The notes: a model not told the origin generated them from the letters alone. A stretch of 42,159 nucleotides of DNA from Anaerolineales bacterium (GCA_021462845.1 JAJTXU010000011.1:1-42159); one strand, 5' to 3'. Positions 1 through 7,592 are shown, counted from the stretch's first letter. Numbers and translations are program-made.

Positions 1-63
1 ATCGCCGTCGGGCGAAAATCCCTTCACGTGGAATGTCCCTGCGATCACTTTGTATTGTGCCAT
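1..63 (-). CDS. N-terminus of a protein cut by the window edge (MAQYKVIAGTFHVKGFSPDGD...), possibly thermonuclease/SNase-like
   Basis: ATG on minus strand at 63, open to the window edge; short N-terminal string resembles nuclease-type starts, but too little sequence to be sure. Confidence 0.35.
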   Translation of the reverse strand, partial: MAQYKVIAGTFHVKGFSPDGD

Positions 64-127
64 GTCTGCCTCCATTGGTTGACTTCATTATAGAGATTTT
101 CTAGAGCAAATGCAATAACAAAAAATG

Positions 128-205
128 AACCGCAAAGCGCGCGAAGAACGCGAAGAACTTCCTACTTTTCTTGGCGGGCTTAGCGTACTTCGCAGTAATC
201 ATGTT
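128..205. repeat. Interspersed repeat-like segment (aaccgcaaagcgcgcgaagaacgcgaag...)
   Basis: Low-complexity GCGAAG-rich text typical of intergenic repeats; the 125..313 ORF across it looks non-coding. Confidence 0.3.
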
Positions 206-272
206 CGACCGATGCAAACGAAAGTTGTCCGACAAAATTTCAGGGAAGCTGTGAAGGCAACAGATATTCGAC

Positions 273-300
273 TTGACAATCTCTGTAAGAACTGTACAAT
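273..300 (+). promoter_or_regulatory. Sigma70-like promoter of the cysteine operon leader
   Basis: TTGACA (273-278), 16-nt spacer, TACAAT (295-300); located 24 nt upstream of the leader-peptide ATG. Confidence 0.7.
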
Positions 301-323
301 AGCGGACATCTAACGACCAAATT

Positions 324-368
324 ATGAAAACACTTAACTATTGCTTGTGTCTACGGCGGGGCTCGTAA
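324..368 (+). CDS. Cys-containing leader peptide MKTLNYCLCLRRGS
   Basis: ATG AAA ACA CTT AAC TAT TGC TTG TGT CTA CGG CGG GGC TCG TAA; Cys codons at 342-344 and 348-350 immediately before a hairpin, upstream of a cysteine-synthase operon. Confidence 0.65.
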   Translation: MKTLNYCLCLRRGS

Positions 369-488
369 CCACCGCCTGAGACACAGACCGCAGTCAACGA
401 CTTACTCAGAACGGTGGACGACTCCCGCGTGCTCAATCTCGCGAGGCGTTTGTTCGCCGTTCTTTTATTTTGTCTGTTGACTGCTTTT
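346..488 (+). promoter_or_regulatory. Candidate transcription attenuator of the cysteine operon
   Basis: 1:2 = 346-352/379-385 (TGTGTCT/AGACACA) plus 355-359/372-376 (GGCGG/CCGCC); 2:3 = 369-374/412-417 (CCACCG/CGGTGG); 3:4 = 408-414/457-463 (AGAACGG/CCGTTCT) followed by TTTATTTTG; also 390-398/476-484 (GCAGTCAAC/GTTGACTGC) followed by TTTT. Confidence 0.65.
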
Positions 489-542
489 GATTTAATGGAT
501 GTGTACTCGGCGTTCTCTAACGCCGTTGACGCCAAGGATGAT

Positions 543-1493
543 ATGACTTTGCTCGATTACAAAATCTCTCAAATAGATTCGGACTCAGCAAAGGATGTCG
601 CTTCGCTGGTTGGAAACACGCCTCTGCTCTCGCTTCAACGACTTACGGTCAGCCTGCCTCGCCCAATTCGACTTTTAGCGAAAGCTGAATGGTTCAACCC
701 CAGCGGCTCCGTCAAAGATAGACCCGCGCTCAACATTATTCAAACCGCGCTCGCAAACGGTGATCTCGGCAACGGAAAGCGATTGCTTGATTCAACTTCT
801 GGCAATATGGGAATCGCGTACGCGACGTTCGGCGCCGCGCTGGGGATCCCTGTCACATTGACGATTCCTGCTAACGCCAGCCCGGAACGGTTCGCCATCT
901 TGCGCGCGCTCGGCGCGGAGTTGATCCTCACCGACCCAACCGAAGGCTCAGACGGCGCGATCGTGGAAGCGAGAAGATTGGCAAGTGAAAACCCAGAATT
1001 GTATTGGTACGCGAATCAATATAATAATCCTGCTAATTGGCTGGCTCATTACAAATCTACGGGACCTGAAATCCTTGCTCAAACAAATGGCGAGATCACT
1101 CATCTGATCGTCGGGCTTGGCACATCGGGGACGTTGATGGGCACGGGAAAATATCTGCGCGAGCAATTGCCCGATGTGAAGATCATCGCGTTTCAGCCTG
1201 ATGCCGCGTTCCACGGCTTGGAAGGACTCAAGCACATGCCGTCCGCGATCAAGCCGGGAATTTACGATGAGATGCTCGCCGACGAGATCCTCGAAGTGAA
1301 AACCGAAGATGCGCGTGACATGGTCGCGCGGCTCGCGCGTGAAGAGGGTTTGTTCGTTGGCATCTCGTCCGGCGCGGCGGCAGTCGCGGCTTTGCGAGTT
1401 GCTGAACAGGTAGATGAAGGCGTGATCGTCACCGTCTTCCCTGATTCGGGGATGAAATACGTGAGCGACAGAAATTTATGGGAGGGCAAGTAA
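543..1493 (+). CDS. cysM: PLP-dependent cysteine synthase, CysM-like
   Basis: NPSGSVKDRPA PLP-lysine motif, STSGNMGIA, GTSGTLMGTG; start at 543 preferred over 414 because 414-542 overlaps the leader structure. Confidence 0.85.
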   Translation: MTLLDYKISQIDSDSAKDVASLVGNTPLLSLQRLTVSLPRPIRLLAKAEWFNPSGSVKDRPALNIIQTALANGDLGNGKRLLDSTSGNMGIAYATFGAALGIPVTLTIPANASPERFAILRALGAELILTDPTEGSDGAIVEARRLASENPELYWYANQYNNPANWLAHYKSTGPEILAQTNGEITHLIVGLGTSGTLMGTGKYLREQLPDVKIIAFQPDAAFHGLEGLKHMPSAIKPGIYDEMLADEILEVKTEDARDMVARLAREEGLFVGISSGAAAVAALRVAEQVDEGVIVTVFPDSGMKYVSDRNLWEGK

Positions 1494-1921
1494 TGTTGAA
1501 AATCTCGAACGATCTACTCGCTCGTATCAACGCGCATTTAGAAGCAGCGTATCCCGATGAAGGCGCGGGCTTCTTGCTCGGCGAGGAAGGCGAAGTGAAA
1601 GAGATTCTCGCGCTTTCGAACGAGCGCGAAGACGGAGCGCGGCACAATCGGTTTTTGATCACGGCTGAGGAGTACATGAAGGCTGAGGTGAGGGCAGACA
1701 GCCTCGCCCTGAGTCTGATCGGGGTCTTCCACTCGCATCCTGATTGCCCGAACGTCCCATCCGAATATGACCGTGAGTGGGCACAGCCGTTCTTCTCGTA
1801 CATCATCACGCGTGTGGATAACGGCAAGACAGTCAGTCATCGCTCGTGGCGGCTGGCGGAAGATCGCTCAAAGTACGACGAAGAAAAAATTATTATCACA
1901 GATAGCGAAAAGGAGATTTGA
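1493..1921 (+). CDS. M67/JAMM (MPN+) metallopeptidase, Mec-like
   Basis: HSHPDCPNVPSEYD = HxHx7Sx2D JAMM motif; TAATG overlap with cysM-like stop. Confidence 0.85.
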   Translation: MLKISNDLLARINAHLEAAYPDEGAGFLLGEEGEVKEILALSNEREDGARHNRFLITAEEYMKAEVRADSLALSLIGVFHSHPDCPNVPSEYDREWAQPFFSYIITRVDNGKTVSHRSWRLAEDRSKYDEEKIIITDSEKEI

Positions 1922-1922
1922 A

Positions 1923-2168
1923 ATGGAAGCCGTTGAAGTGATCAAAGAAGATCAAACGCTCGATTGCACGGGCTTGCTTTGCCCGATGCCGATCGTGAAA
2001 ACATCGAAGGCGATGAAGGAGTTGCAAGCCGGGCAGGTTTTGAAACTGATCGCCACCGACGCCGGTTCGCCGCCCGATATCGAAGCGTGGAGCCGACAGA
2101 CCGGTAACGAGTTATTGCTTTCAACTACCGAAGGCGACAAGTTTATATTCTTTTTGAAGAAAAGTTAA
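1923..2168 (+). CDS. tusA: TusA family sulfur-transfer protein
   Basis: LDCTGLLCPMPIVKTSKAMKEL, the CPxP TusA/SirA signature. Confidence 0.9.
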   Translation: MEAVEVIKEDQTLDCTGLLCPMPIVKTSKAMKELQAGQVLKLIATDAGSPPDIEAWSRQTGNELLLSTTEGDKFIFFLKKS

Positions 2169-2271
2169 TTGTCATTCTGAGCGGAGCGAAGAATCTCTGT
2201 CACGACTAAGAGACCCTTCGGGACGCGAGGCGTCCCTCACATCGTCCCGATGTCCTTCGGGAGGGTGACAT
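2169..2271. repeat. Palindromic intergenic repeat (gtcattctgag...agggtgacatga)
   Basis: Contains hairpins GGGACGC-GAG-GCGTCCC (2220-2236) and CATCG-TCC-CGATG; ends resemble inverted gtcat/atgac text. Confidence 0.45.
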
Positions 2272-2291
2272 GATGCAGAGGAAAAATCACA

Positions 2292-2816
2292 ATGTCTAAA
2301 TCAAATCCGAATGCCCCAAAGCGACTCGCGCTGATCTCCAGCAAAGGGACGCTCGATTGGGCGTACCCTCCATTCATCCTTGCAAGCGCGGCAGGCGCGA
2401 TGGGTTGGGAAGTGGGCGTGTTCTTTACCTTTTATGGTCTCACGCTGTTGAAGCCCGAACTCACCGCGGCGGTGTCGCCGTTGGGTAACCCCGCCATGCC
2501 GATGAAAATGCCGTTCGGACCGGAAGGCTTTCAAAATATCAATTGGCAGATGCCAAACATGTTAATGGCGAACGTGCCCGGGTTCGAAGGGCTGGCGACG
2601 ACTTTGATGAAACAGACTTTTCAAAATAAAGGCGTTGCCACCATCGAGGAACTGCGCGAATCATGCCTCGACCTCGACGTTCGACTCATCGGTTGCCAGA
2701 TGACGATGGATGTGTTCGGCTTTAGCAGGAAGGATTTCATCCCGCAAGCGGAGATCGGCGGCGCGGCAACTTTCCTTGAATATGCCGCCGATGCCGATGT
2801 ACAATTGTTTATATAA
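2292..2816 (+). CDS. DsrE/DsrF/DrsH-like (DsrE2-type) sulfur relay protein
   Basis: RLALISSKGTLDWAYPPFILASAAGAMG N-terminus and RLIGCQMTMDVFG conserved-Cys region; adjacent to tusA. Confidence 0.8.
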   Translation: MSKSNPNAPKRLALISSKGTLDWAYPPFILASAAGAMGWEVGVFFTFYGLTLLKPELTAAVSPLGNPAMPMKMPFGPEGFQNINWQMPNMLMANVPGFEGLATTLMKQTFQNKGVATIEELRESCLDLDVRLIGCQMTMDVFGFSRKDFIPQAEIGGAATFLEYAADADVQLFI

Positions 2817-2830
2817 TCATCTCTTGCAAT

Positions 2831-2892
2831 GGAGCGCTAGAGAGCGCTCCCTACACAGATTGTCTGTGTAGCGGACGTTCTCTAACGTCCGC
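2831..2892. repeat. Three abutting perfect hairpins (mosaic palindromic element)
   Basis: GGAGCGCT-AGAG-AGCGCTCC (2831-2850), CTACACAGA-TTG-TCTGTGTAG (2851-2871), GCGGACGTT-CTCT-AACGTCCGC (2871-2892). Confidence 0.75.
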
Positions 2893-2931
2893 TTTCACTA
2901 TGCAAATAACAGAAACGAGAAAATAGACTCT

Positions 2932-3249
2932 ATGACCATTTTGAGAATCCCAACTCCGTTGCGCGCCTACACCAGCGGAAAGAGCGAAGTCACAGTCGGC
3001 GGATCCAATGTTGCTGAGGCGTTGAATGATCTCACGGCGCAATTCCCATCCATTAAACCGCATCTGTTCAACGAAGGCGGCGAGTTGCGTCCGTTCGTCA
3101 ATTTATTCGTCGGCGAAAGCAACATCAAGGACCTGCAAGGCGTGGACACGCCGGTCAAAGATGGAGATCGACTCATGTTGATTCCATCCATTGCGGGAGG
3201 TTCACCCTTTCCCCTTCAAGGGGAAGGGCAGGGGATGAGGGTCGCATGA
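2932..3249 (+). CDS. cysO: MoaD/ThiS-type sulfur carrier, CysO-like, with a C-terminal extension after GG
   Basis: RIPTPLRAYTSGKSEVTV...RPFVNLFVGESNIKDLQGVDTPVKDGDRLMLIPSIAGG, then SPFPLQGEGQGMRVA; overall pattern matches CysO. Confidence 0.82.
   Translation: MTILRIPTPLRAYTSGKSEVTVGGSNVAEALNDLTAQFPSIKPHLFNEGGELRPFVNLFVGESNIKDLQGVDTPVKDGDRLMLIPSIAGGSPFPLQGEGQGMRVA
3205..3228. repeat. Palindromic repeat inside the 3' end of the sulfur-carrier CDS
   Basis: CCCTTTCCCCTT C AAGGGGAAGGG inverted repeat with one bulged T. Confidence 0.6.
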
Positions 3250-4400
3250 TCGAAGAACTCACTCACAACCAAATCCTCCGCTACTCGCGTCACCTGCTCA
3301 TGCCCGAAGTCGGCTTGCAGGGACAGATCAAACTCAAGAATTCCTCCGCGCTGATCATCGGCACAGGCGGACTTGGCTCGCCTGTGGCATTGTTTCTTGC
3401 CGCGGCGGGCGTCGGTCGCATCGGGCTGGTGGATTACGATGTTGTTGATTCGTCCAACTTGCAACGGCAAGTGATTCATGGCACGTCCACTGTCGGCAAA
3501 CTCAAAGTGGAAAGCGCGCGCGAGCGCTTGGCTGATCTCAACCCCGATATTCAAGTGGATGTTTTCAATGAACCGTTCACTTCCGAGAACGCGCTTCGCA
3601 TCGCCAAAGATTACGACGTGATCATTGACGGCACCGATAATTTCCCGACTCGCTACCTTACCAACGATGTTTCGGTTTTTCTCGGAAAGCCAAATATCTA
3701 CGGCTCGATCTTTCGCTTCGACGGGCAGGTGAGTGTCTTTTACGCGAAGGAAGGCCCGTGCTATCGCTGTCTCTTCCCTGAGCCGCCTCCGCCGGGACTT
3801 GTCCCTTCGTGCGCGGAGGGCGGAGTGCTTGGCGTTTTGCCTGGCACGGTCGGCACGCTTCAAGCCACCGAAGCTATCAAAATTTTGCTGGGCATCGGTG
3901 AGCCGCTGATCGGCAAGTTGCTTCTTTACAACGCGCTCGATATGTCGTTCGATTTTGTGAAGTTGAAAAAGAATCCCAACTGCCGCGTCTGTGGACCCAA
4001 CGCCGACATCAAAGAGTTGATTGACTACGAAGAATTTTGCGGAGTCCCCGGTCATCACGCCGACGACACGTCTGCGGGCGCGGGCTGGGATATCACCGTG
4101 CAGGAATTAAACGAACGCCTCTCGCGCGACCCCAACCTGCTTCTGCTCGATGTGCGCGAGCCGCACGAACTGGAGATCGCCGCCATCAAAGGCGCGAAGA
4201 ACATCCCCCTCGGCGAAGTCGCCCAACGCATGTCCGAACTGGACTCGGCTGAAGAAATGGTCGTCTTCTGCAAGCGCGGGTCACGATCCGCAAGAGCCAT
4301 CGAAATCCTTTCGAGCGCGGGCTTCAAGAAGATGAAGAACCTCAGAGGGGGAATCAACGCCTGGGCTGAGGAAGTGGACAAAAGTTTGCCGGTGTATTGA
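3246..4400 (+). CDS. moeZ: MoeB/ThiF-type adenylyltransferase with C-terminal rhodanese domain (MoeZ-like)
   Basis: RYSRHLLMPEVGLQGQIKLKNSSALIIGTGGLGSP...DGTDNFPTRYL...CYRCLFPEPPP...; C-terminus LLLLDVREPHELEIA...VVFCKRGSRSARA (rhodanese Cys loop); ATGA overlap with upstream CDS. Confidence 0.93.
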   Translation: MIEELTHNQILRYSRHLLMPEVGLQGQIKLKNSSALIIGTGGLGSPVALFLAAAGVGRIGLVDYDVVDSSNLQRQVIHGTSTVGKLKVESARERLADLNPDIQVDVFNEPFTSENALRIAKDYDVIIDGTDNFPTRYLTNDVSVFLGKPNIYGSIFRFDGQVSVFYAKEGPCYRCLFPEPPPPGLVPSCAEGGVLGVLPGTVGTLQATEAIKILLGIGEPLIGKLLLYNALDMSFDFVKLKKNPNCRVCGPNADIKELIDYEEFCGVPGHHADDTSAGAGWDITVQELNERLSRDPNLLLLDVREPHELEIAAIKGAKNIPLGEVAQRMSELDSAEEMVVFCKRGSRSARAIEILSSAGFKKMKNLRGGINAWAEEVDKSLPVY

Positions 4401-4412
4401 TGCGCAAGAATA

Positions 4413-4446
4413 AAAATCTCCCGTCATGTTCAAGACGGGAGATTTT
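4413..4446. terminator. Bidirectional intrinsic terminator
   Basis: AAAATCTCCCGTC / GACGGGAGATTTT perfect 13-bp stem, 8-nt loop, between convergent genes. Confidence 0.85.
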
Positions 4447-4450
4447 GTTA

Positions 4451-4876
4451 TCACATCTTCAGAAAATCTTGAGGAAAGATTGCTAGGTATGGAAACTCGC
4501 GCACAACTTCTTTATCAAACGTAACTAGAGATAAGTTCATTTCTTTTGCTAGAGCCACATATTCACAGTCGTAGGATGTACATGCGCTGGTAGCAACGAG
4601 GTCAAGCACTGCGCCTGATGATACGAATCGTTCGTGTTCGAGCATTAAATCGTGCGCTTCGTTTATGATTTCCTTTGCTCGAATTAAAGGCATACTTTTA
4701 TACCGAAAATGTTGCGTCACAATGCTTCGAACTTCGCTCTGCCATAACAGTGGCGCGATCCAGTCGGGATCTTTTTCGAACACCTTTATTGAAAGAGGTG
4801 AATGCTCTCCTTCGATGAAAAAATAGCCGATCAGGTTTGAATCCACGACGATCATTTGCGCCCCTCCTTTTTCCAA
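4451..4876 (-). CDS. PIN-domain toxin, VapC-like
   Basis: MIVVDSNLIGYFFIEGE...SEVRS...YVALAKEMNLSLVTFDKEV; typical PIN acidic residues; directly downstream of a ribbon-helix-helix-like antitoxin. Actual start may be the internal MIVVDSN. Confidence 0.75.
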   Translation of the reverse strand: MEKGGAQMIVVDSNLIGYFFIEGEHSPLSIKVFEKDPDWIAPLLWQSEVRSIVTQHFRYKSMPLIRAKEIINEAHDLMLEHERFVSSGAVLDLVATSACTSYDCEYVALAKEMNLSLVTFDKEVVREFPYLAIFPQDFLKM

Positions 4877-5097
4877 CGGGTGAGTTCTTCATCATTGATA
4901 ACATAATGAGCTGTAAGTTCCCGCACTTTACGTGCACGTTCTAAAATTGCCTTCACATCCTCAGGCGTTCGTTTTTGGACAGCATGTTCAAAAATAGAAA
5001 TGATCTCGCTGTTCAGGCTTCGATGATTTGCCTTTGCCTGTAGTTTGATCTTGGTATAGATATCATCGGGTATGTTTTTGATTGTGATAGTAGCCAT
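4852..5097 (-). CDS. Arc/FitA-type ribbon-helix-helix antitoxin
   Basis: MATITIKNIPDDIYTKIKLQAKANHRSLNSEIISIFEHAV; overlaps the PIN CDS start. Confidence 0.8.
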   Translation of the reverse strand: MATITIKNIPDDIYTKIKLQAKANHRSLNSEIISIFEHAVQKRTPEDVKAILERARKVRELTAHYVINDEELTRWKKEGRK

Positions 5098-5110
5098 TAG
5101 ATTCTCGCTT

Positions 5111-5136
5111 GGTTCCATTTTGGAACCATTATGGTT
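5111..5136. promoter_or_regulatory. Candidate TA autoregulatory operator (two overlapping palindromes)
   Basis: GGTTCCA-TTT-TGGAACC (5111-5127) and AACCAT-T-ATGGTT (5124-5136), just upstream of the antitoxin start. Confidence 0.6.
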
Positions 5137-5215
5137 TGTTTTACGTATCCTGTCAAGTGTGATCTTGTTTCATTCGCACTGGTAAAATACTCTCATCCCA
5201 ATCAAAGGAGCAAGA

Positions 5216-6625
5216 ATGGCTTTACCGGTATCAACGGAAAAACGAGTCTACGACAATATTCTAGGCGCAATGGGAAACACGCCGCTTGTGCGGCTGGGGA
5301 GGATCGCAAAAGATTTGCCGGTTCCGTTATATGCCAAATTGGAGTGGATGAACCCGGGCGGCTCGGTCAAAGACCGGGTGGGGGCGTTCATCATCGAGCA
5401 GGCTGAAAAACGCGGGGAGCTCAAACCGGGCGGGACGATCGTTGAAGCGACATCGGGGAATACAGGCGTTGGTCTTGCCATTGCGGCGGCGTTGAAAGGA
5501 TATAAGACCATTTTCGTCATGCCTGATAAGATGAGCAACGAAAAGATTTTGTTATTGCGCGCGTATGGGGCAAAGGTCGTTATCACACCGACAGCGGTTG
5601 AGCCTGACGATCCGCGTTCCTATTATCAAGTGGCGAATAAATTTGCGCGCGAAACGCCGAACGCGATCCTGGCGAATCAATATCACAATCCCGATAATCC
5701 GAAAACTCACGAGTTGACAACCGGCCCCGAATTGTGGAACCAGACCGAAGGGCGTGTGACCGATGTCATCATCGGCATGGGAACCGGCGGGACGATCACA
5801 GGCGTCGGGCGATTTCTCAAGTCGAAGAATCCGAATATCCAAATTGTAGGCGTGGATATTGAAGGTTCGATCCTCACTGAGATTTGGCAGAACAAGGGAA
5901 CGATCCCCGATGGCGCATACCCGAAAACCTATAAAGTGGAAGGCATCGGCGAGGACTTCCTGCCGACCGCGCTCGATCTTTCCGTGGTGGACGCGATCGA
6001 ACGCGCGGGCGACCGCGAATCGTTTTTATGGGCGCGTCAACTCGTGCGGCAGGAGGGAATTTTTGCGGGCGGGTCGTCCGGCTCTGCGCTGGCGGGCGCG
6101 ATCAAGTATTGTCGTAAGTTAAGGGGAGATCGTTTGCCGGTTGTGCTTCTCCCGGATTCGGGATCGCGTTACCTTTCAAAATTTTACGACGACAAGTGGA
6201 TGCGCGAGTTTGGATTCCTTTCGATGGAGTTTGGCGAAACGACTCTGAGCGATCTGCTCATTGCCAAACCCGACAAAGTTTTATACACTGCCACCATTGG
6301 AGATTCGATTCGCAAAGTCGTCGCCGTCATGCACCAGCATGGAATTTCTCAAATGCCCGTCGTCGGCAAAGACGGCGCGCTTGTAGGCTTGATCGAAGAA
6401 GTGGACCTGCTCAATCACATGCTCGATAAACACGAGCATACCCAGGAAGAACCGATTGATCCGCTTGTGCAAAATGCCGGAGCGGTCTTCCCGCCTGAGA
6501 CAGCGCTCGAAGAGGCGATGCCGTCCCTGAAAAATGGCTTGGCGCTGCTGGTTGTTGAAAACAGCCGCCCGGTTGGCATCCTCACAAAGATCGATGTGTT
6601 GGATTATGTGGCGGGGAAGATATAG
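5216..6625 (+). CDS. cbs: Cystathionine beta-synthase (PLP domain plus C-terminal CBS pair)
   Basis: MNPGGSVKDRVGAFIIE, EATSGNTGVGLA, GTGGTITGVGR; C-terminal regulatory region with CBS-domain pattern (VVGKDGALVGLIEEVDLL, PVGILTKIDVLDYV). Confidence 0.88.
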   Translation: MALPVSTEKRVYDNILGAMGNTPLVRLGRIAKDLPVPLYAKLEWMNPGGSVKDRVGAFIIEQAEKRGELKPGGTIVEATSGNTGVGLAIAAALKGYKTIFVMPDKMSNEKILLLRAYGAKVVITPTAVEPDDPRSYYQVANKFARETPNAILANQYHNPDNPKTHELTTGPELWNQTEGRVTDVIIGMGTGGTITGVGRFLKSKNPNIQIVGVDIEGSILTEIWQNKGTIPDGAYPKTYKVEGIGEDFLPTALDLSVVDAIERAGDRESFLWARQLVRQEGIFAGGSSGSALAGAIKYCRKLRGDRLPVVLLPDSGSRYLSKFYDDKWMREFGFLSMEFGETTLSDLLIAKPDKVLYTATIGDSIRKVVAVMHQHGISQMPVVGKDGALVGLIEEVDLLNHMLDKHEHTQEEPIDPLVQNAGAVFPPETALEEAMPSLKNGLALLVVENSRPVGILTKIDVLDYVAGKI

Positions 6626-6648
6626 CCAAGCCCATCGACCTTTTCTAT

Positions 6649-6690
6649 GAATCTAAAAAGCGAATGCGATGCCATTCGCTTTTTAGATTC
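6649..6690. terminator. Intrinsic terminator-like hairpin
   Basis: GAATCTAAAAAGCGAATG / CATTCGCTTTTTAGATTC, perfect 18-bp stem, 6-nt loop. Confidence 0.75.
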
Positions 6691-6765
6691 AAACTTTAAG
6701 TTTCAAAACCTTGACGGGAAACTCGCGGCAGTTAAAATAGAACATATGTTCTAAAGGAGTTTGCC

Positions 6766-7551
6766 ATGACTGATAAGAATCATCGTTATACACAAGCGTT
6801 GGATGCGCTGATGGAGCTCAAGGCGGAAGCCGTCTCGCCTCACTCCGCGCCTATGCCTGCTTTGCCCGCCCTCGACCAGATCCTCGCCCAAATCGGACCG
6901 TTGCCGCGCGAGGCATTATTCCTCGGCATGGCTTCAGACGGCTTGCCGGTGTTATTGAACCTATACGATCCCGCAGTGGGATCAATCCTCATCACAGGCG
7001 ATGCCGGCTCGGGGAAGACCGCGTTCTTGAAAAACATTGTCCGCGCGCTGACGTTGACTCATGAAACATCAGAAGTGCAGTTCGGGGTGATCACGACACA
7101 TCTCGAAGAGTGGGAAGGCGAGATGGCTTCACCGCATCGCGTGGCGATTTTCTCGGCTCACGAAGACGGCGCGCCAGAGTTGCTGCTTTCACTTGCCGCA
7201 TGGGCGCGCGATAGCAGAAGCCGCAAACAATCCGTGTTGTTGTTGATCGATAATCTTGAAGCGGTGGCAGGATTCGACTTCGACTCCCTGCAAAACTTAC
7301 GCTGGTTGCTCGCACATGGACCGTCGCGCCGGGTTTGGCCCTTCCTCACCATGAACGCGCCGCGCTATGGAAGGGTCATTTCGTGGATTCCCATCTTTCA
7401 CACTCGTATTTTTGGGCGAGTGAACGATGCGCGGACCGCCAGCGCACTCGGCGGGGACGCCTCATCACGGTTGGATCAGTTGCAGGCGGCGAGCCAGTTT
7501 TCCCTGCGCGAGAACGGGAAGTGGTTGAGATTCTGGTCGATTAATTCGTAG
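6766..7551 (+). CDS. P-loop ATPase, possibly FtsK/HerA-like AAA fold, function unknown
   Basis: Walker A GDAGSGKTAFLKN, Walker B-like SVLLLIDNLEAV. Confidence 0.6.
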   Translation: MTDKNHRYTQALDALMELKAEAVSPHSAPMPALPALDQILAQIGPLPREALFLGMASDGLPVLLNLYDPAVGSILITGDAGSGKTAFLKNIVRALTLTHETSEVQFGVITTHLEEWEGEMASPHRVAIFSAHEDGAPELLLSLAAWARDSRSRKQSVLLLIDNLEAVAGFDFDSLQNLRWLLAHGPSRRVWPFLTMNAPRYGRVISWIPIFHTRIFGRVNDARTASALGGDASSRLDQLQAASQFSLRENGKWLRFWSINS

Positions 7552-7592
7552 TCCGCTCAATCCAGAGTGTGTTAAAATTTGGGTGTCGTTGC

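Noticed and set aside
125-313. 62-aa ORF near the left edge
   Set aside because: Sits on repeat-like GCGAAG text and overlaps the promoter of the Cys leader; no recognisable protein features.
324-490. Integron attC site or SAM riboswitch / T-box
   Set aside because: attC core sites do not match (AGTCAAC/GTTGACT deviate from RYYYAAC/GTTRRRY); no SAM-I core or T-box AGGGTGGNACCGCG-like box seen; the Cys-codon ORF explains the structure better.
414-542. Extended N-terminus of the cysM-like ORF (MDDSRVLNLARRLFAVLLF...)
   Set aside because: Overlaps the candidate attenuator and terminator hairpins; homology to cysteine synthase begins after the ATG at 543, which has an AAGGA-type site.
3216-4058. 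Long antisense ORFs (3216..4058, 11744..12367, 19587..20483, 24461..25096, all minus)
   Set aside because: Fully opposite well-supported genes in GC-rich DNA; compositions look like shadow translations with no domain motifs.
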